From positions 12,726,340 through 12,790,339 of the forward strand of contig NC_091228.1 in NCBI RefSeq assembly GCF_040958095.1: a DNA stretch of 64,000 nucleotides. The letters run 5' to 3'. Numbering within the stretch: the first letter of the stretch is position 1; each line of letters starts with the position of its first letter. Under the pieces are notes generated by a model, which was not told where the DNA came from, ran no database searches, and worked only from the letters and a program-made list of their open reading frames with translations. A program made the position numbers and the translations under genes. This document shows, one piece after another, positions 44,340-56,500 of the stretch. This stretch comes from Procambarus clarkii (taxonomy: Eukaryota; Arthropoda; Malacostraca; Decapoda; Cambaridae).

Positions 44340-45558
44340 GTACATCGCCTTGAAGCTCACTTTCTTCTGTTCATTTTCATGTCCCTTTCTTGGCAAGCAT
44401 TCTGCTGGTGTGGGAAGCTGTTCCGTGGGTGAGAGGATCTGTGAGGTGGTTTGCAGGGTCTCAGAGATTTTGGGGTGGGGGGTTTAAGGGAAGGGGGGAC
44501 AGGTAGGGTGGGGTTAAGGAGGTAGGGGGGACATGGAGGATACGGGGTGAGGGGGGAGGAGGGATAGGGAGGGTATGGGATGAAGGGGGAGGGGGGACAG
44601 GGGGAAAAAGGTGGGAGGGGGGACATGATGGGAATGAAGGGGTGTCAGGGTCAGAATGGGGGCGGGGGGGGGGGGGGGAGGGAGGGTTTGGTGGGGGCAG
44701 GTAGGGTGAGGGGAAGGGAGGGTTTCTATGCAGAGGGGGGTGGTGTGTTGCCCTCCCCTCTGGTGTTGCTTGGATGCTGGTTTTGGGTTCTCCTCTTGCC
44801 TCTGGGACTGTTGTGTTGAGGGCTGTGATTTCCTGGTTTGCTCCTCACTCCCTGCGCTTTTCTCCTTGCTCTGCTGCCCTGGCTCTCTCCTCCTTCGTCC
44901 TGTACCTCTGCAGGAATACTTTTTTGGTATCCCTCCATATGCTGCAGACGACTCTCCTTTTGAGAATGTCCTCCTTCGTGGATTAGTTGTAAACACCACC
45001 TTAAAAGTCGGTTTCTGTCCTTGTTGTACCAGCCCAACCAGAAAACCTTCTCTATGTTATGTACAGCCCCTACCATCTGTAACCCCTTCAGTAGCCCATG
45101 TACTGCCTCTCTATCCTTGCCATTCCATTCTTGCCTGTTGGATCCTTCCTGTTCTTTGATGACTACAACTACCACTGATCTTTTTCTCTCCAGCAGTTGA
45201 GTGGTGCACCTTGCTGCTTCCTGTGACGTAGCTGCTTGCATCGCTACCTCCCTCACTGTGTCCATTGCTTCTGAGCTCTTTTTCAGTATATCCGCAAGTG
45301 TATCAGGTACAGAGGCATTTCCTTCCAATGTAACATTCCCACCTTCCCTTTAGATGATAATCTGATGCTCAGTCTCTTTATTTTTCTCTGTGAGAGATTT
45401 GATCTCCTCCCTTGCTGATGCTAGCTCACTTTGCAGATTGTTAATTGTAATCCACATTTCATTCATCTCCCTCCTGAATTCCTCCAGAACTTGGGTTAGC
45501 AATTCCTTTGTTTGATCTTCCTGGCTGCTTCCCGTCTCCCTGTTGCGGCCTCCTGCCA
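44340..45558 (-). pseudogene. CR1-like LINE ORF1 (coiled-coil, basic C-terminus)
   Basis: It starts MAGGRNRETGSSQEDQTKEL at 45558. A coiled coil follows with EEFRREMNEMW and ASAREEIKSLTEKNKETEHQ. A second block begins EGNASVPDTLADILKKSSEA near 45325 in another frame. Later there are basic Arg/Lys/Gln-rich and then Pro-rich stretches over a GC-rich run (44460-44700, G runs on the plus strand). The role would be RNA binding in the LINE particle. At least two frame changes break it. Confidence 0.65.
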
Positions 45559-45575
45559 TTTTGTCCCTTGTCAAG

Positions 45576-45806
45576 AGAGAGAGAGAGAGAGAGCAAGAGA
45601 GAGAGAGAGCAAAAGAGAGCAAGAGAGAGCGAACAAGAGAGAGAGAGAGAACAAGAGAGAGAGAGCAAGAGGAGAGAGAGCAAGAGAGAGAGAGCAAGAG
45701 AGAGAGAGAGCAAGAGAGAGAGAGAGCAAGAGAGAGAGAGAGCAAGAGAGAGAGAGAGCAAGAGAGAGAGAGAGCAAGAGAGAGAGAGAGCAAGAGAGAG
45801 AGAGAG

Positions 45807-45862
<56 letters not shown>
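45576..45862. repeat. (GA)n / (GAGAGAGC)n microsatellite
   Basis: Runs of 'gagagagagagcaa' pass into pure (ga)n at 45810-45862. On the minus strand it is (CT)n, directly at the 5' end of the LINE. All open frames over it (Leu/Ser or Arg/Glu repeats) are artefacts. Confidence 0.97.
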
Positions 45863-45864
<2 letters not shown>

Positions 45865-46689
45865 TGTGTGCGCTTGGGATGGGGTTACTAGGAGGTGAGG
45901 TGTTCAGCTTACAGCAGGTAAGAGAGAGGGGTGGATTATGAGAGGTTTTATCTCCTTTCCACGAAAGGTGTTAATCCTTTCTAGCCTGTGTGTGCGTGTG
46001 TGTGTGTGTGTGTGCATACATACGTGTGGGCTTGAGTGCGTGCGTGCGTGTGCGTGCGTGTGCGTGCGTGCGTGCATTTACGTGTGTTACTAGTTCCCGG
46101 AAGCGGTAACTTCTAACCAGAATGAGCCACACCGAGATTTTAAATATATATATACTATCCTGAACAAGAATTTGATAATATTTTACCTCACACTGTACAC
46201 CTGATTACTTGACCAGAGAGGGGGGGTACATACTAGTATGATTCCCGCTCACACAACTAGATGAGTAATGATGATGTATGATTGACGATGGTGCTCAGTC
46301 GTCGCCTTTCCACTTGGTGATTCTCTTAGTGCTAGTAGATTGACGATGTCGATTCTTTTCTACACAAATCTCTGGAGTCACAGTCACCACCCAACAAACA
46401 CAGTCAGCAGTTCCACGGCGGGCCGTCCCACCTGGCCGTCAGGTCAGGTCAGGTCAGGTCACTACTCGGTCCTCCACACTGTATGCACCGGTGATTCCAC
46501 TAGCTACACTTTGTTTTTTTTGCACTATCGCTAGCGATATGACTATGCTATGTAGCACCTTGCTAGCTACACACTGCGAGAGGTGTGATCTAGCCTCAAT
46601 AATCCTTCAATGTCCCGAGAAATTGACGAATTTCCGCGGACCTCGCTAATCGCGTGTGTCTCCTACCGTCGCTGGCCTACTACCCGTCG

Positions 46690-46691
<2 letters not shown>
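45863..46691. other. intron, simple repeats only
   Basis: (GT)n and (TGCG)n stretches lie at about 45984-46080. Four 'ggtca' copies are at 46440-46460. No gene was recognised. Confidence 0.6.
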
Positions 46692-46769
<78 letters not shown>

Positions 46770-46800
46770 GTGTGTGTGTTTGCGTGTGTGTGTGTGTGTT
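46692..46800. repeat. (GT)n microsatellite
   Basis: About 100 bases of alternating GT with a few 'tttgcg' interruptions. It probably grew from the 3' tail of the LINE end at 46801. Confidence 0.97.
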
Positions 46801-46895
46801 CGCCTAGTTGTGTTTTGCGGGGGTTAAGCTTTGCTCTTTCAGCCCGCCTCTCAACTGTCAATCAACTGTTTACTAACTACTTTTTTTTCCACACC
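46801..46895 (-). mobile_element. 3' end of a CR1-like LINE (severely truncated)
   Basis: The plus-strand text 'cgcctagttgtgttttgcgg' to 'caatcaactgtttactaact' matches, with changes, the 3' end of the LINE at 41440-41520. Only about 95 bases remain, a typical 5'-truncated insertion. Confidence 0.7.
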
Positions 46896-46910
46896 ACACA
46901 CACACACACA

Positions 46911-47086
46911 CACACCTAAGGAAGCAGCCCATAACAGCTGACTAACTCCCAGGTACCTATTTACTGCTATGTAATAGGGGCATTCAGGGTGAAAGAAACT
47001 TTGCCCATTTGTTTCTGCCTCGTGCAGGAATCGAACCCGCGCCACAGAATTACGAGTCCGCGCGCTATCCACCAGGCTACGAGGCC

Positions 47087-47091
<5 letters not shown>
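46911..47091 (-). mobile_element. tRNA-derived SINE, first decapod family
   Basis: On the minus strand it begins 'ggggcctcgtagcctggtgg' (A box), has 'ggcgcgggttcgattcctgc' (B box near 47035), then 'acaaatgggcaaagtttctt', 'gcagtaaataggtacctggg' and 'gggctgcttccttagg'. It shares the body of the SINE at 960-1225. (CA)n at 46897-46915 forms its 3' tail. The tRNA-like part (47023-47091) is well preserved, but I do not call it a functional tRNA. Confidence 0.85.
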
Positions 47092-47129
<38 letters not shown>

Positions 47130-47160
47130 TGTGTGTGTGCGTGTGTGTGTGTGTGTGTGA
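47092..47160. repeat. (GT)n microsatellite
   Basis: About 65 bases of GT repeats between the SINE and the A2M donor at 47198. Confidence 0.95.
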
Positions 47161-47198
47161 GTGTTGATGGCAAGTCAGAGATAAAGAGGCGGACTTAC

Positions 47199-47427
47199 AG
47201 GTATGGGTTGGTCGAGGTAGTTGAAGACAGACATCTTGACGGGGAGGATCTCTCCACGCTTGAGAGAGGGGGGAAGGGTGAGGTCGACGAAGAAGGGGGT
47301 GAAGGTGGTGATGGACATCCTCTGGGAGAGTCCTACGCCCTTCTGTGGGTGGGCACACACGGCCTTGCCCACCCACTGTGTGATGGTGTCCGGTACAGTC
47401 ACCTGCTGGGTGCTCACGCCTGACGAC
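47199..47427 (-). CDS. A2M exon after the bait (VTVPDTITQW)
   Basis: The exon encodes SSGVSTQQVTVPDTITQWVG, then MSITTFTPFFVDLTLPPSLK and RGEILPVKMSVFNYLDQPIP. This is the A2M signature 'VTVPDTIT.W..........L.+F.PFFV.L..P....RGE.F.L...V.NYL'. The acceptor is 'tattggcag' (AG at 47429-47428) and the donor GTAAGT (GT at 47198-47197). One base completes the Pro codon from exon 48821-49046, and it ends in phase 0. Confidence 0.94.
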
Positions 47428-47699
47428 CTGCCAATAACCACATACAACACTAATTATTTCATTTACACCTTAATGCCAAAACTGTAACCAAGTTCAAAAT
47501 TATTACAACACTGGTTATATACATATTCTGATTTCAATTATTACTGAGAACTTCCCAGTAGAAGTGATGATTAGTGAAGGAGTGTTCATCATCCTCATCA
47601 TACTTACGCATCTCAGGAGGCCGTAATTTACGCTGCACCAATTTCCCATCACCCTCCGGTTACAGTACAACAATTGACCATCACGTGCAACTCCACACA

Positions 47700-48575
47700 G
47701 TCAATCAGCTCCTCCACCAACTGACACGTCGACAGCTATCCCCTCCACCCACCGACATGTTGACAACCAGCTCCTCCACCCACCGACATGTTGACAACCA
47801 GCTCCTCCACCCACCGACATGTTGACAACCAGCCCCTCCACCCACCGACACCCAGCCCCTCCACCCACGGACACGTCGACAACCAGCCCCTCCACCCACC
47901 GACATGTTGACATCCAGCCCCTCCACCCACCGACACGTCGACAACCAGCCCCTCCACCCACCGTCATGTTGACAACCAGCCCCTCCACCCACCGACATGT
48001 TGACAACCAGCCCCTCCACCCACCAACATGTTGACACCCAGCCCCTCCACCCACCGACACGTCGACAACCAGCCCCTCCACCCACCGACATGTTGACACC
48101 TAGCCCCTCCACCAACCGACACGTCGACAACCAGCCCCTCCACCCACCGACATGTTGACAACCAGCCCCTCCAGCCACCGACACGTCGACACCCAGCCCC
48201 TCCACCCACCGACACGTCGACACCCAGCCCCTCCACCCACCGACACGTCGACAACCAGCCCCTCCACCCACCGACACCCAACCCCTGCACCCACCGACAC
48301 GTCGTCAACCAGCCCCTCCACCCACCGACACGTCGACACCCAACCCCTCAACCCACCGACACGTCGTCAACCAGCCCCTCCACCCACCGACACGTCGACA
48401 CCCAACCCCTCCACCTACCGACACGTCGTCAACCAGCCCCTCCACCCACCGACACGTCGACACCCAACCCCTTCACCCACCGACACGTCGACAACCAGCC
48501 CCTCCACCCACCGACACGTCGACACCCAACCCCTCCACCCACCGACACGTCGACACCCAGCCCCTCCACCCACCA
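47700..48575. repeat. minisatellite, 31-bp unit, about 28 copies
   Basis: The unit is 'cagcccctccacccaccgac' plus 'acgtcgacaac'. The two main variants, acgtcgac and atgttgac, come in blocks. Some units are shortened to 'caccgacacccagcccctcc'. It starts about 270 bases from the acceptor of exon 47199-47427 and ends about 245 from the donor of 48821-49046. Confidence 0.95.
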
Positions 48576-48820
48576 ATAAACAGTGCATGAATGCGTGACA
48601 CTAGAGGAAGATAAGTGTGAAGTTCTTTAAGTAGAATGAAATGTCAGTTGTCGTGTTCTGCATGAAAGTGGATTATAATGCATTTTGAATTTGAACTATT
48701 GCTGGAAACCTTTGAAAATAAAGACCAAATACAGCCCCCAATATGGTCTGTGAAGGTCAGTGTTCACAGACAAACAAAACGGAACACCTTCACACATAAA
48801 TCTATAAGTTGGAGACTTAC

Positions 48821-49046
48821 GGGACAACGATGATGTCCCAGAGCCAAGTCTCCGGGAAATTGGTCCTAGGAACATCTGGCTGTTGTTCGCTGCCTTCCTT
48901 ACTGGCGCTGTCTGTGGCGAAGGCCGGCGGGGGTGACTGAGGCCGGGCGGCGGCGGGCGCAATATCACCAGCGAGGCCGCCACCAAAACCACCCACAGGT
49001 CTATGTTCCCATACCAAGGGGGGGAGGGGCAAAAACTGAAGACGCT
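48821..49046 (-). CDS. A2M exon with bait region and FPETWLWD
   Basis: The exon encodes RLQFLPLPPLVWEHRPVGGF, a Gly/Ala/Pro/Ser-rich stretch of ~40 residues, then VPRTNFPETWLWDIIVVP. The PETW.WD motif marks the start of the domain after the bait in every A2M. The low-complexity stretch before it is the bait, the flexible loop cut by target proteases. It contains AARP and KEG (possible trypsin-type sites) and several small and acidic residues. Acceptor AG is at 49048-49047, chosen over 'cttcag' ten bases on because one base from exon 57769-57826 completes a Glu codon. The donor is GTAAGT (GT at 48820-48819). It ends with two bases. Confidence 0.92.
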
Positions 49047-49503
49047 CTGTAAAGTCAAGAGTTTTTATGTTCATCAGATGATTCAAGTTAAGTAATTACC
49101 CCCACCTCTCTAATATAATTGAGGCGAGAGCCGGCGTGTCTCGGGTCTCCCAGCACAGCCCAGCTAGCAATACTTCACAAGCAACACTGTCTCCACCACC
49201 ACACATTTCCTGCCCTCCTCAGGCAGGCGGTCACATATCAAACATACTTACACTCCATTATAATTTATTCATATATTGTTATTTTATTTTAATAAATATT
49301 TGTTAAAAAGTTGCAGATAACACACACTTTTTCTTTTAACACACAAAACATTATTTCGCTCAACGTTAATATTTTGTTTATTTTTACTAAATACGTAATT
49401 GAAGTGTTTTTGCTTCCCCGTTCATCAAGGACCAGCAGCTGGCGCTGTTTTTGTTGATAATCCATGTTGGTGTCACTAATTAACATTTACCTTATGCGTA
49501 CAG
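49047..49503. other. intron, no feature seen
   Basis: Start of the 8.7-kb intron, AT-rich near 49260-49400. No element was recognised. Confidence 0.5.
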
Positions 49504-52500
49504 CGTTGTGCACCTACTCCACGGTGGTGTGCACAACACTAGCAGGGGTAACATGTGCACCTACACCAAGGTAGTGTGCACAACACTAGCAGGGATAACA
49601 TGTGCACCTACACCACGGTAGTGTGCACAACACTTGCAGGGGTAACATGTGCACCTACACCACGGTAGTGTGCACAACACTAGCAGGGATAACATGTGCA
49701 CCTACACCACGGTAGTGTGCACAACACTAGCAGGGGTAACATGTGCACCTACACCAAGGTAGTGTGCACAACACTAGCAGGGATAACATGTGCACCTACA
49801 CCACGGTAGTGTGCACAACACTAGCAGGGGTAACATGTGCACCTACACCAAGGTAGTGTGCACAACACTAGCAGGGATAACATGTGCACCTACACCACGG
49901 TAGTGTGCACAACACTAGCAGGGGTAACATCATGTGCACTTACACCACGGTAGTGTGCACAACACTAGCAGGGGTAACATGTGCATCTACACCACGGTAG
50001 TGTGCACAACACTAGCAGGGGAAACATGTGCACCTACACCAAGGTAGTGTGCACAACACTAGCAGGGGTAACATTATGTGCACCTACACCACGGTAGTGT
50101 GCACAACACTAGCAGGGGTAACATGTGCATCTACACCAAGGTAGTGTGCACAACACTAGCAGGGGTAACATGTGCACCTACACCAAGGTAGTGTGCACAA
50201 CACTAGCAGGGGTAACATGTGCACCTACACCAAGGTAGTGTGCACAACACTAGCAGGGGTAACATGTGCACCTACACCAGGGTAGTGTGCACAACCCTAG
50301 CAGGGGTAACATGTGCACCTACACCACGGTAATGTGCACAACACTAGCAGGGATAACATGTGCACCTACACCACGGTAGTGTGCACAACACTAGCAAGGG
50401 TAACATGTGCACCTACACCAAGGTAGTGTGCACAACAATAGCAGGGGTAACATGTGCACCTACACCAAGGTAGTGTGCACAACACTAGCAGGGGTAACAT
50501 GTGCACCTACACCAAGGTAGTGTGCACAACACTAGCAGGGGTAACATGTGCACCTACACCAGGGTAGTGTGCACAACACTGGCAGGGGTAACATGTGCAC
50601 CTACACCAAGGTAGTGTGCACAACACTAGCAGGGGTAACATGTGCACCTACACCACGGTAGTGTGCACAACACTAGCAGGGATAACATGTGCACCTACAC
50701 CACGGTAGTGTGCACAACACTAGCAAGGGTAACATGTGCACCTACACCAAGGTAGTGTGCACAACACTAGCAGGGATAACATGTGCACCTACACCACGGT
50801 AGTGTGCACAACACTAGCAGGGGTAACATCATGTGCACTTACACCACGGTAGTGTGCACAACACTAGCAGGGGTAACATGTGCATCTACACCACGGTAGT
50901 GTGCACAACACTAGCAGGGGAAACATGTGCACCTACACCAAGGTAGTGTGCACAACACTAGCAGGGGTAACATTATGTGCACCTACACCACGGTAGTGTG
51001 CACAACACTAGCAGGGGTAACATGTGTATCTACACCAAGGTAGTGTGCACAACACTAGCAGGGGTAACATGTGCACCTACACCAAGGTAGTGTGCACAAC
51101 ACTAGCAGGGGTAACATGTGCACCTACACCAAGGTAGTGTGCACAACACTAGCAGGGGTAACATGTGCACCTACACCAGGGTAGTGTGCACAACCCTAGC
51201 AGGGGTAACATGTGCACCTACACCACGGTAATGTGCACAACGCTAGCAGGGATAACATGTGCACCTACACCACGGTAGTGTGCACAACACTAGCAAGAGT
51301 AACATGTGCACCTACACCAAGGTAGTGTGCACAACAATAGCAGGGGTAACATGTGCACCTACACCAAGGTAGTGTGCACAACACTAGCAGGGGTAACATG
51401 TGCACCTACACCAAGGTAGTGTGCACAACACTAGCAGGGGTAACATGTGCACCTACACCAGGGTAGTGTGCACAACACTAGCAGGGGTAACATGTGCACC
51501 TACACCAAGGTAGTGTGCACAACACTAGCAGGGGTAACATGTGCACCTACACCACGGTAGTGTGCACAACACTAGCAGGGATAACATGTGCACCTACACC
51601 ACGGTAGTGTGCACAACACTAGCAAGGGTAACATGTGCCCCTACACCAAGGTAGTGTGCACAACACTAGCAGGGGTAACATCATGTGCACCTACACCACG
51701 GTAGTATGCACAACACTAGCAGGGGTAACATGTGCACCTACACCACGGTAGTGTGCACAACACTAGCAGGGGTAACATGTGCATCTACACCACGGTAGTG
51801 TGCACAACACTAGCTGGGGTAACATGTGCATATACACCAAGGTAGTGTGCACAACACTAGCAGGGGTAACATCATGTGCACCTACACCACGGTAGTGTGC
51901 ACAACACTAGCAGGGGTAACATGTGCACCTACACCACGGTAGTGTGCACAACACCAGCCAGGTAACATCATGTGCACATACACCACGGTAGTGTGCACAA
52001 CACTAGCAGGGGTAACATGTGCATCTACACCACGGTAGTGTGCACAACACTAGCAGGGGTAACATGTGCACCTACACCACGGTAGTGTGCACAACACTAG
52101 CAAGGGTAACATGTGCATCTACACCAAGGTAGTGTGCACAACACTAGCAGGGGTAACATGTGCACCTACACCAAGGTAGTGTGCACAACACTAGCAGGGG
52201 TAACATGTGCACCTACACCACGGTAGTGTGCACAACACTAGCAGGGGTAACATGTGCACCTACACCACGGTAGTGTGCACAGCACTAGCAGCGATAACAT
52301 GTGCACCTTCACCAAGGTAGTGTGCACAACACTTGCAGGGGTAACATGTGCACCTACACCACGGTAGTGTGCACAACACTAGCAGGGATAACATGTGCAC
52401 CTACACCAAGGTAGTGTGCACAACACTAGCAGGGGTAACATGTGCACCTACACCACGGTAGTGTGCACAACACTAGCAGGGGTAACAAGTGCACCTACAC

Positions 52501-53032
52501 CACGGTAGTGTGCACAACACTAGCTGGGATAACATGTGCACCTACACCACGGTAGTGTGCACAACACTAGCAGGGGTAACATGTGCACCTACACCAAGGT
52601 AGTGTGCACAACACTAGCAGGGGTAACATGTGCACCTACACCAGGGTAGTGTGCACAACACTAGCAAGGGTAACATGTGCACAGCACTAGCAGGGGTAAC
52701 ATGTGCACCTACACCAGGGTAGTGTGCACAACACTAGCAGGGGTAACATTATGTGCACCTACACCAGGGTAGTGTGCACAACACTAGCAGGGGTAACATT
52801 ATGTGCACCTACACCACGGTAGTGTGCACAACACTAGCAGGGGTAACATGTGCACCTACACCAGGGTAGTGTGCACAACACTAGCAAGGGTAACATGCGC
52901 ACAACACTAGCAGGGGTAACATGTGCACCTACACCACGGTAGTGTGCACAACACTAGCAGGGATAACATGTGCACCTACACCACGGTAGTGTGCACAACA
53001 CTAGCAGGGGTAACATGTGCACCTACACCACA
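49504..53032. repeat. 47-bp satellite, about 75 copies, with higher-order repeats
   Basis: The unit is 'catgtgcacctacaccacgg' plus 'tagtgtgcacaacactagca' plus 'ggggtaa'. Variants are cacggt/caaggt/cagggt and gggg/ggga. Three-base insertions ('catcatgtg', 'cattatgtg') mark positions. The pattern of variants around 49928 recurs around 50827, giving a higher-order period of about 899 bases (19 units plus two 3-base insertions). 'gtgcac' is a palindrome present twice per unit. Confidence 0.97.
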
Positions 53033-53483
53033 GACCCACGCCTCCAGTCTGAGTCAGCATATCCAATTACTCTGGTCATTAAGAGAGTAATTGCAGAACA
53101 TTTGCTTATGTTAATGTGGACTAACATTACTGAGCTTGAAGCAAACTAAAATGTGTAATTTTATCACTTATATTATCTAACAAACAATCGCTATAACAGA
53201 GATTGTTGGAGACACTTAAATTCGTGATGGACATATGACACATTTATTGTGTTTGTGTCAAATTACAAATACTTGATTCCTTCGATATTTGTACATCTAT
53301 GACTGGGAGGAAAAAATTGCTTAAAAATCGTTTAAAATTGCTTGTTTCGAATCGAGGCTGTGAAATGTTTCTGCATTCTAACTATGTTAAGTTTATTCTG
53401 TTCAAGCGTGTGAGAACTCGAGGATCAGCTAAAATTTGTCTTTGAGTTTGACTTAATTAATATCTTATTATTATTATTACTAG
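53033..53483. other. intron, no feature seen
   Basis: AT-rich sequence between the satellite and the LINE. Nothing was recognised. Confidence 0.5.
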
Positions 53484-53497
53484 TATTATAAATTTCG
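53484..53497. other. candidate target-site duplication of the LINE, left copy
   Basis: 'tattataaatttcg' is repeated exactly at 57404-57417, just after the LINE 3' end. A near copy, 'tattataaatttgg', lies at 53524-53537, closer to the LINE start, so the exact 5' junction is uncertain. Confidence 0.55.
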
Positions 53498-53554
53498 TAA
53501 TTTGTATTATATTATATTATAGTATTATAAATTTGGTGTAATTTAACAAATTAA

Positions 53555-56500
53555 CATCCGTGTAGATGGGACTCGATAGCCTGGGAAGGCAGCCCATCTA
53601 GGGGAAGGAAAACCCTGATTTTAAACCTCCGCTGCCTTGCGGCCATACCCTTGTTTTTGGGAAGGCTTCAGGAGTCAACCTCGAGGAAAAATCCGGAGTT
53701 GGAGCCCCTAAGGCAGTTCGTTGTTGACGTCGACCTCGTTCTGGCAGCTCCTGCGACGTTGCTGGAACCATGCGTATTGGCATTTGCCTCTCTATTGGAT
53801 AATTTCAGCAACGTGGAGAGGGGGGACCTGCTGCATGGGTAACAGCTTCTCCTCCATATCTACTTACCCAGGCTTTGCGCCCTGGAGAGGACACTCCAGC
53901 TTCGCCTCACAGCGTCGAACCAACACGGGAAGCGACAGTCTACCGGTTTTAAGTCTTCTGCTCGATTGGCGAAGAGTGTGACGCCAGGGGTTGCTTCCGA
54001 CGGTGGGAGGGGTCATCGCGCCCCACTGGGCAGCTACCGCCCGCCTCAAGCTGGGCAAACCCCAGCCAATAAGGTGTTGCCTCGCCACGGTCCGTTAACC
54101 TCACTGGGTGCGTGGGGTTTAGGGTGAAAACTGACAAGCGGCCCGACAACTTTGCACCAAGCAATACCAAACCAAAGAAGAAAATATCAACTGCCCTAAA
54201 GCTGGGCACATGGAACGTCAGGACACTGACACCAGGTTTCTCTGACGACCTGCAAGAAATCAATGACGCCCGAAAAACAGCAATCATCGATAGGGAGCTG
54301 AGCAAGCTGCAGATGGATATTGTTGCTCTCCAAGAGACCAGGCTCCCAGGATCAGGATCTGTGAGAGAGAGGACCTTCTCTTTCTTCTGGCAAGGAAAAC
54401 CTCCAGATGAGACCAGAGAACATGGTGTGGGATTTGCCGTCAGGAATGCACTGTTGGGACACATTATGCCACCGATGGGGGAAACCGAACGATTTCTGTC
54501 TCTGCAACTGTACTCCCAAACAGGACCAGTCAATGTAATTAGTGCATATGCACCAACCCTGACTTCTCCAGCAGAGGCAAAGGAAAAATTCTACGATGAC
54601 CTCAACAGAGTCATAGCGAGAATCCCTGTAAAGGAGCCACTGTTCATCCTCGGCGACTTCAACGCCAGAGTGGGTGCCGAGCACAACATTTGGCCCACTT
54701 GCCTGGGTCAATTCGGCATAGGAAGGATGAATGAGAACGGGCAACGTCTGCTAGAACTCTGCTGCCTTCATGGTCTTTGTGTCACCAACACGTTCTTCGG
54801 CAGAAAGCCTCAACACCGAGTATCTTGGAGACACCCCAGATCCAAGCACTGGCACCAGCTTGACCTGATTCTTACCAGGCGTGCAAGTCTACCCAGCGTC
54901 AAGATTACGCGTAGCTACCAGAGTGCTGTCTGTGACACCGACCACTCCCTGGTATGTAGCAGGGTCAAGATGCAACCAAAGAAGATTCATCACTCGAAAA
55001 AGGCGGGCAGACCTCGCATCGACACCACCAAGACCCGCAACCAGGACAAGGTGGAAGATTTTGCACACGTGCTCGAGGAAGCTCTTCCTGGCCCAGCTGG
55101 GGTCACTGCCTGTAAAAGATGGGAGCACTTCAGAGACGCTGTGTTCAACGCTGCCATTTCCACCTTTGGCAAGAAGACCGGCAGGTCGGCAGACTGGTTC
55201 GAGGCTCACTCGGAAGAGATGACACCTGTAATCGAAGAGAAGAGAAACGCCTTGGCAGCCTACAAAGCCTGCCCAAGTCGGCGCAACTTACAGATCCTTC
55301 GGGCCGTCCGCTGCAAAGTGCAGCAGAGCGCCAGGCGATGTGCCAACAACTATTGGCTCCAGCTCTGCTCCCAGATACAGACTGCAGCGGATACAGGCAA
55401 TGTAAGGGGAATGTATGACGGCATCAAGCAGGCCCTCGGCCCAATCCAGAAGAAGACCGCTCCTCTGAAATCTGCCACTGGCGAGGTGATTCAGGACCAG
55501 ACACTGCAGCTGAAGCGCTGGGTCGAGCACTACTCTGAGCTATACGCCAGGGACAATGTAGTCACCGAAGATGCCCTGAGCGCCATTGAGTGTCTGCCTG
55601 TGTTAATGGAGCTCGACAGTGAACCGACCCTGGAAGAACTCAGCGATGCCCTAGACTCCCTTGCTTCTGGTAAAGCTCCTGGCAAAGATGGCATTCCTGC
55701 TGAGACCTTGAAGTGCTGCAGAGGTAGCCTGCTCATAGAGCTGCACGAAATTCTCTGCCTCTGCTGGGAAGAAGGAGATGCGCCACAGGACATGAGGGAT
55801 GCCAACATCGTCACACTGTATAAGAATAAAGGTGACAGGGGCGACTGCAACAACTACCGTGGAATCTCCCTCCTCAGTATTGTCGGAAAGCTGTTTGCTC
55901 GAGTCGCATTGAAGAGGCTCCAAGTACTTGCAGAGAGAGTTTATCCAGAATCACAATGTGGATTCAGAGCTGGCAGGTCCACCATCGACATGGTCTTTTC
56001 CCTCAGACAACTGCAGGAGAAATGCAGGGAACAGAAGCAGCCACTCTTTGTAGCCTTCATAGACCTGACGAAGGCCTTCGACCTCGTCAGCAGGGATGGC
56101 CTGTTCAAGATCCTCCCCAAGATCGGATGCCCACCCAGGCTCCTCAGCATCATCAGATCTTTCCATGAGAACATGAGGGGCACCGTGGTCTTTGATGGCC
56201 TAACATCAGGCGCCTTTGACATCCGAAGTGGAGTAAAGCAGGGCTGCGTACTGGCTCCAACCCTATTCGGGATTTTCTTCGCAGTTATGCTGCGGCACGC
56301 CTTCGGATCTGTCACGGAAGGCATTTACCTCCGGACCAGGTCGGATGGGAAGCTCTTTAACCTCGCCAGGCTGAGAGCCAAGACAAAGGTTCGGCTGAGG
56401 TGTCTGCGCGACTTCCTCTTTGCCGACGACGCAGCAGTCACTGCCCACTCAGCTGAAGACCTCCAACGGCTCATAACCCGCTTCAGCGAGGCCTCTCAGG

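Larger units (their letters stand above)
41440..45575 (-). mobile_element. near full-length CR1-like LINE
   Basis: Reading on the minus strand: ORF1 with coiled coil (from 45558), endonuclease (from about 44300), linker, reverse transcriptase (to about 42015), and a 3' UTR ending 'gcaagcacaactaggtgagt' near 41447. A separate copy of the same 3' end is at 46801-46895. The 5' end meets a (CT)n microsatellite at 45576. Several frameshifts, mostly single bases in homopolymers, make this copy inactive as assembled. It lies in the same orientation as A2M. Confidence 0.85.

Noticed and set aside
45459-45941. Leu/Ser and Arg/Glu repeat proteins
   Set aside because: Translations of the (GA)n/(CT)n microsatellite.
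47023-47091. Functional tRNA gene
   Set aside because: A and B boxes are present, but the sequence is the head of a SINE with body and tail, and no clear cloverleaf with CCA-side pairing was established.
47700-48600. Pro/Thr/Ser/His- and Gly/Val-rich open frames
   Set aside because: Artefacts of the 31-bp minisatellite in an A2M intron.
49504-53032. CRISPR-like regular spacing
   Set aside because: There are no unique spacers between repeats, the DNA is animal, and the whole 47-bp unit repeats. It is a satellite. The same applies to the 25-bp array at 31282-32457.
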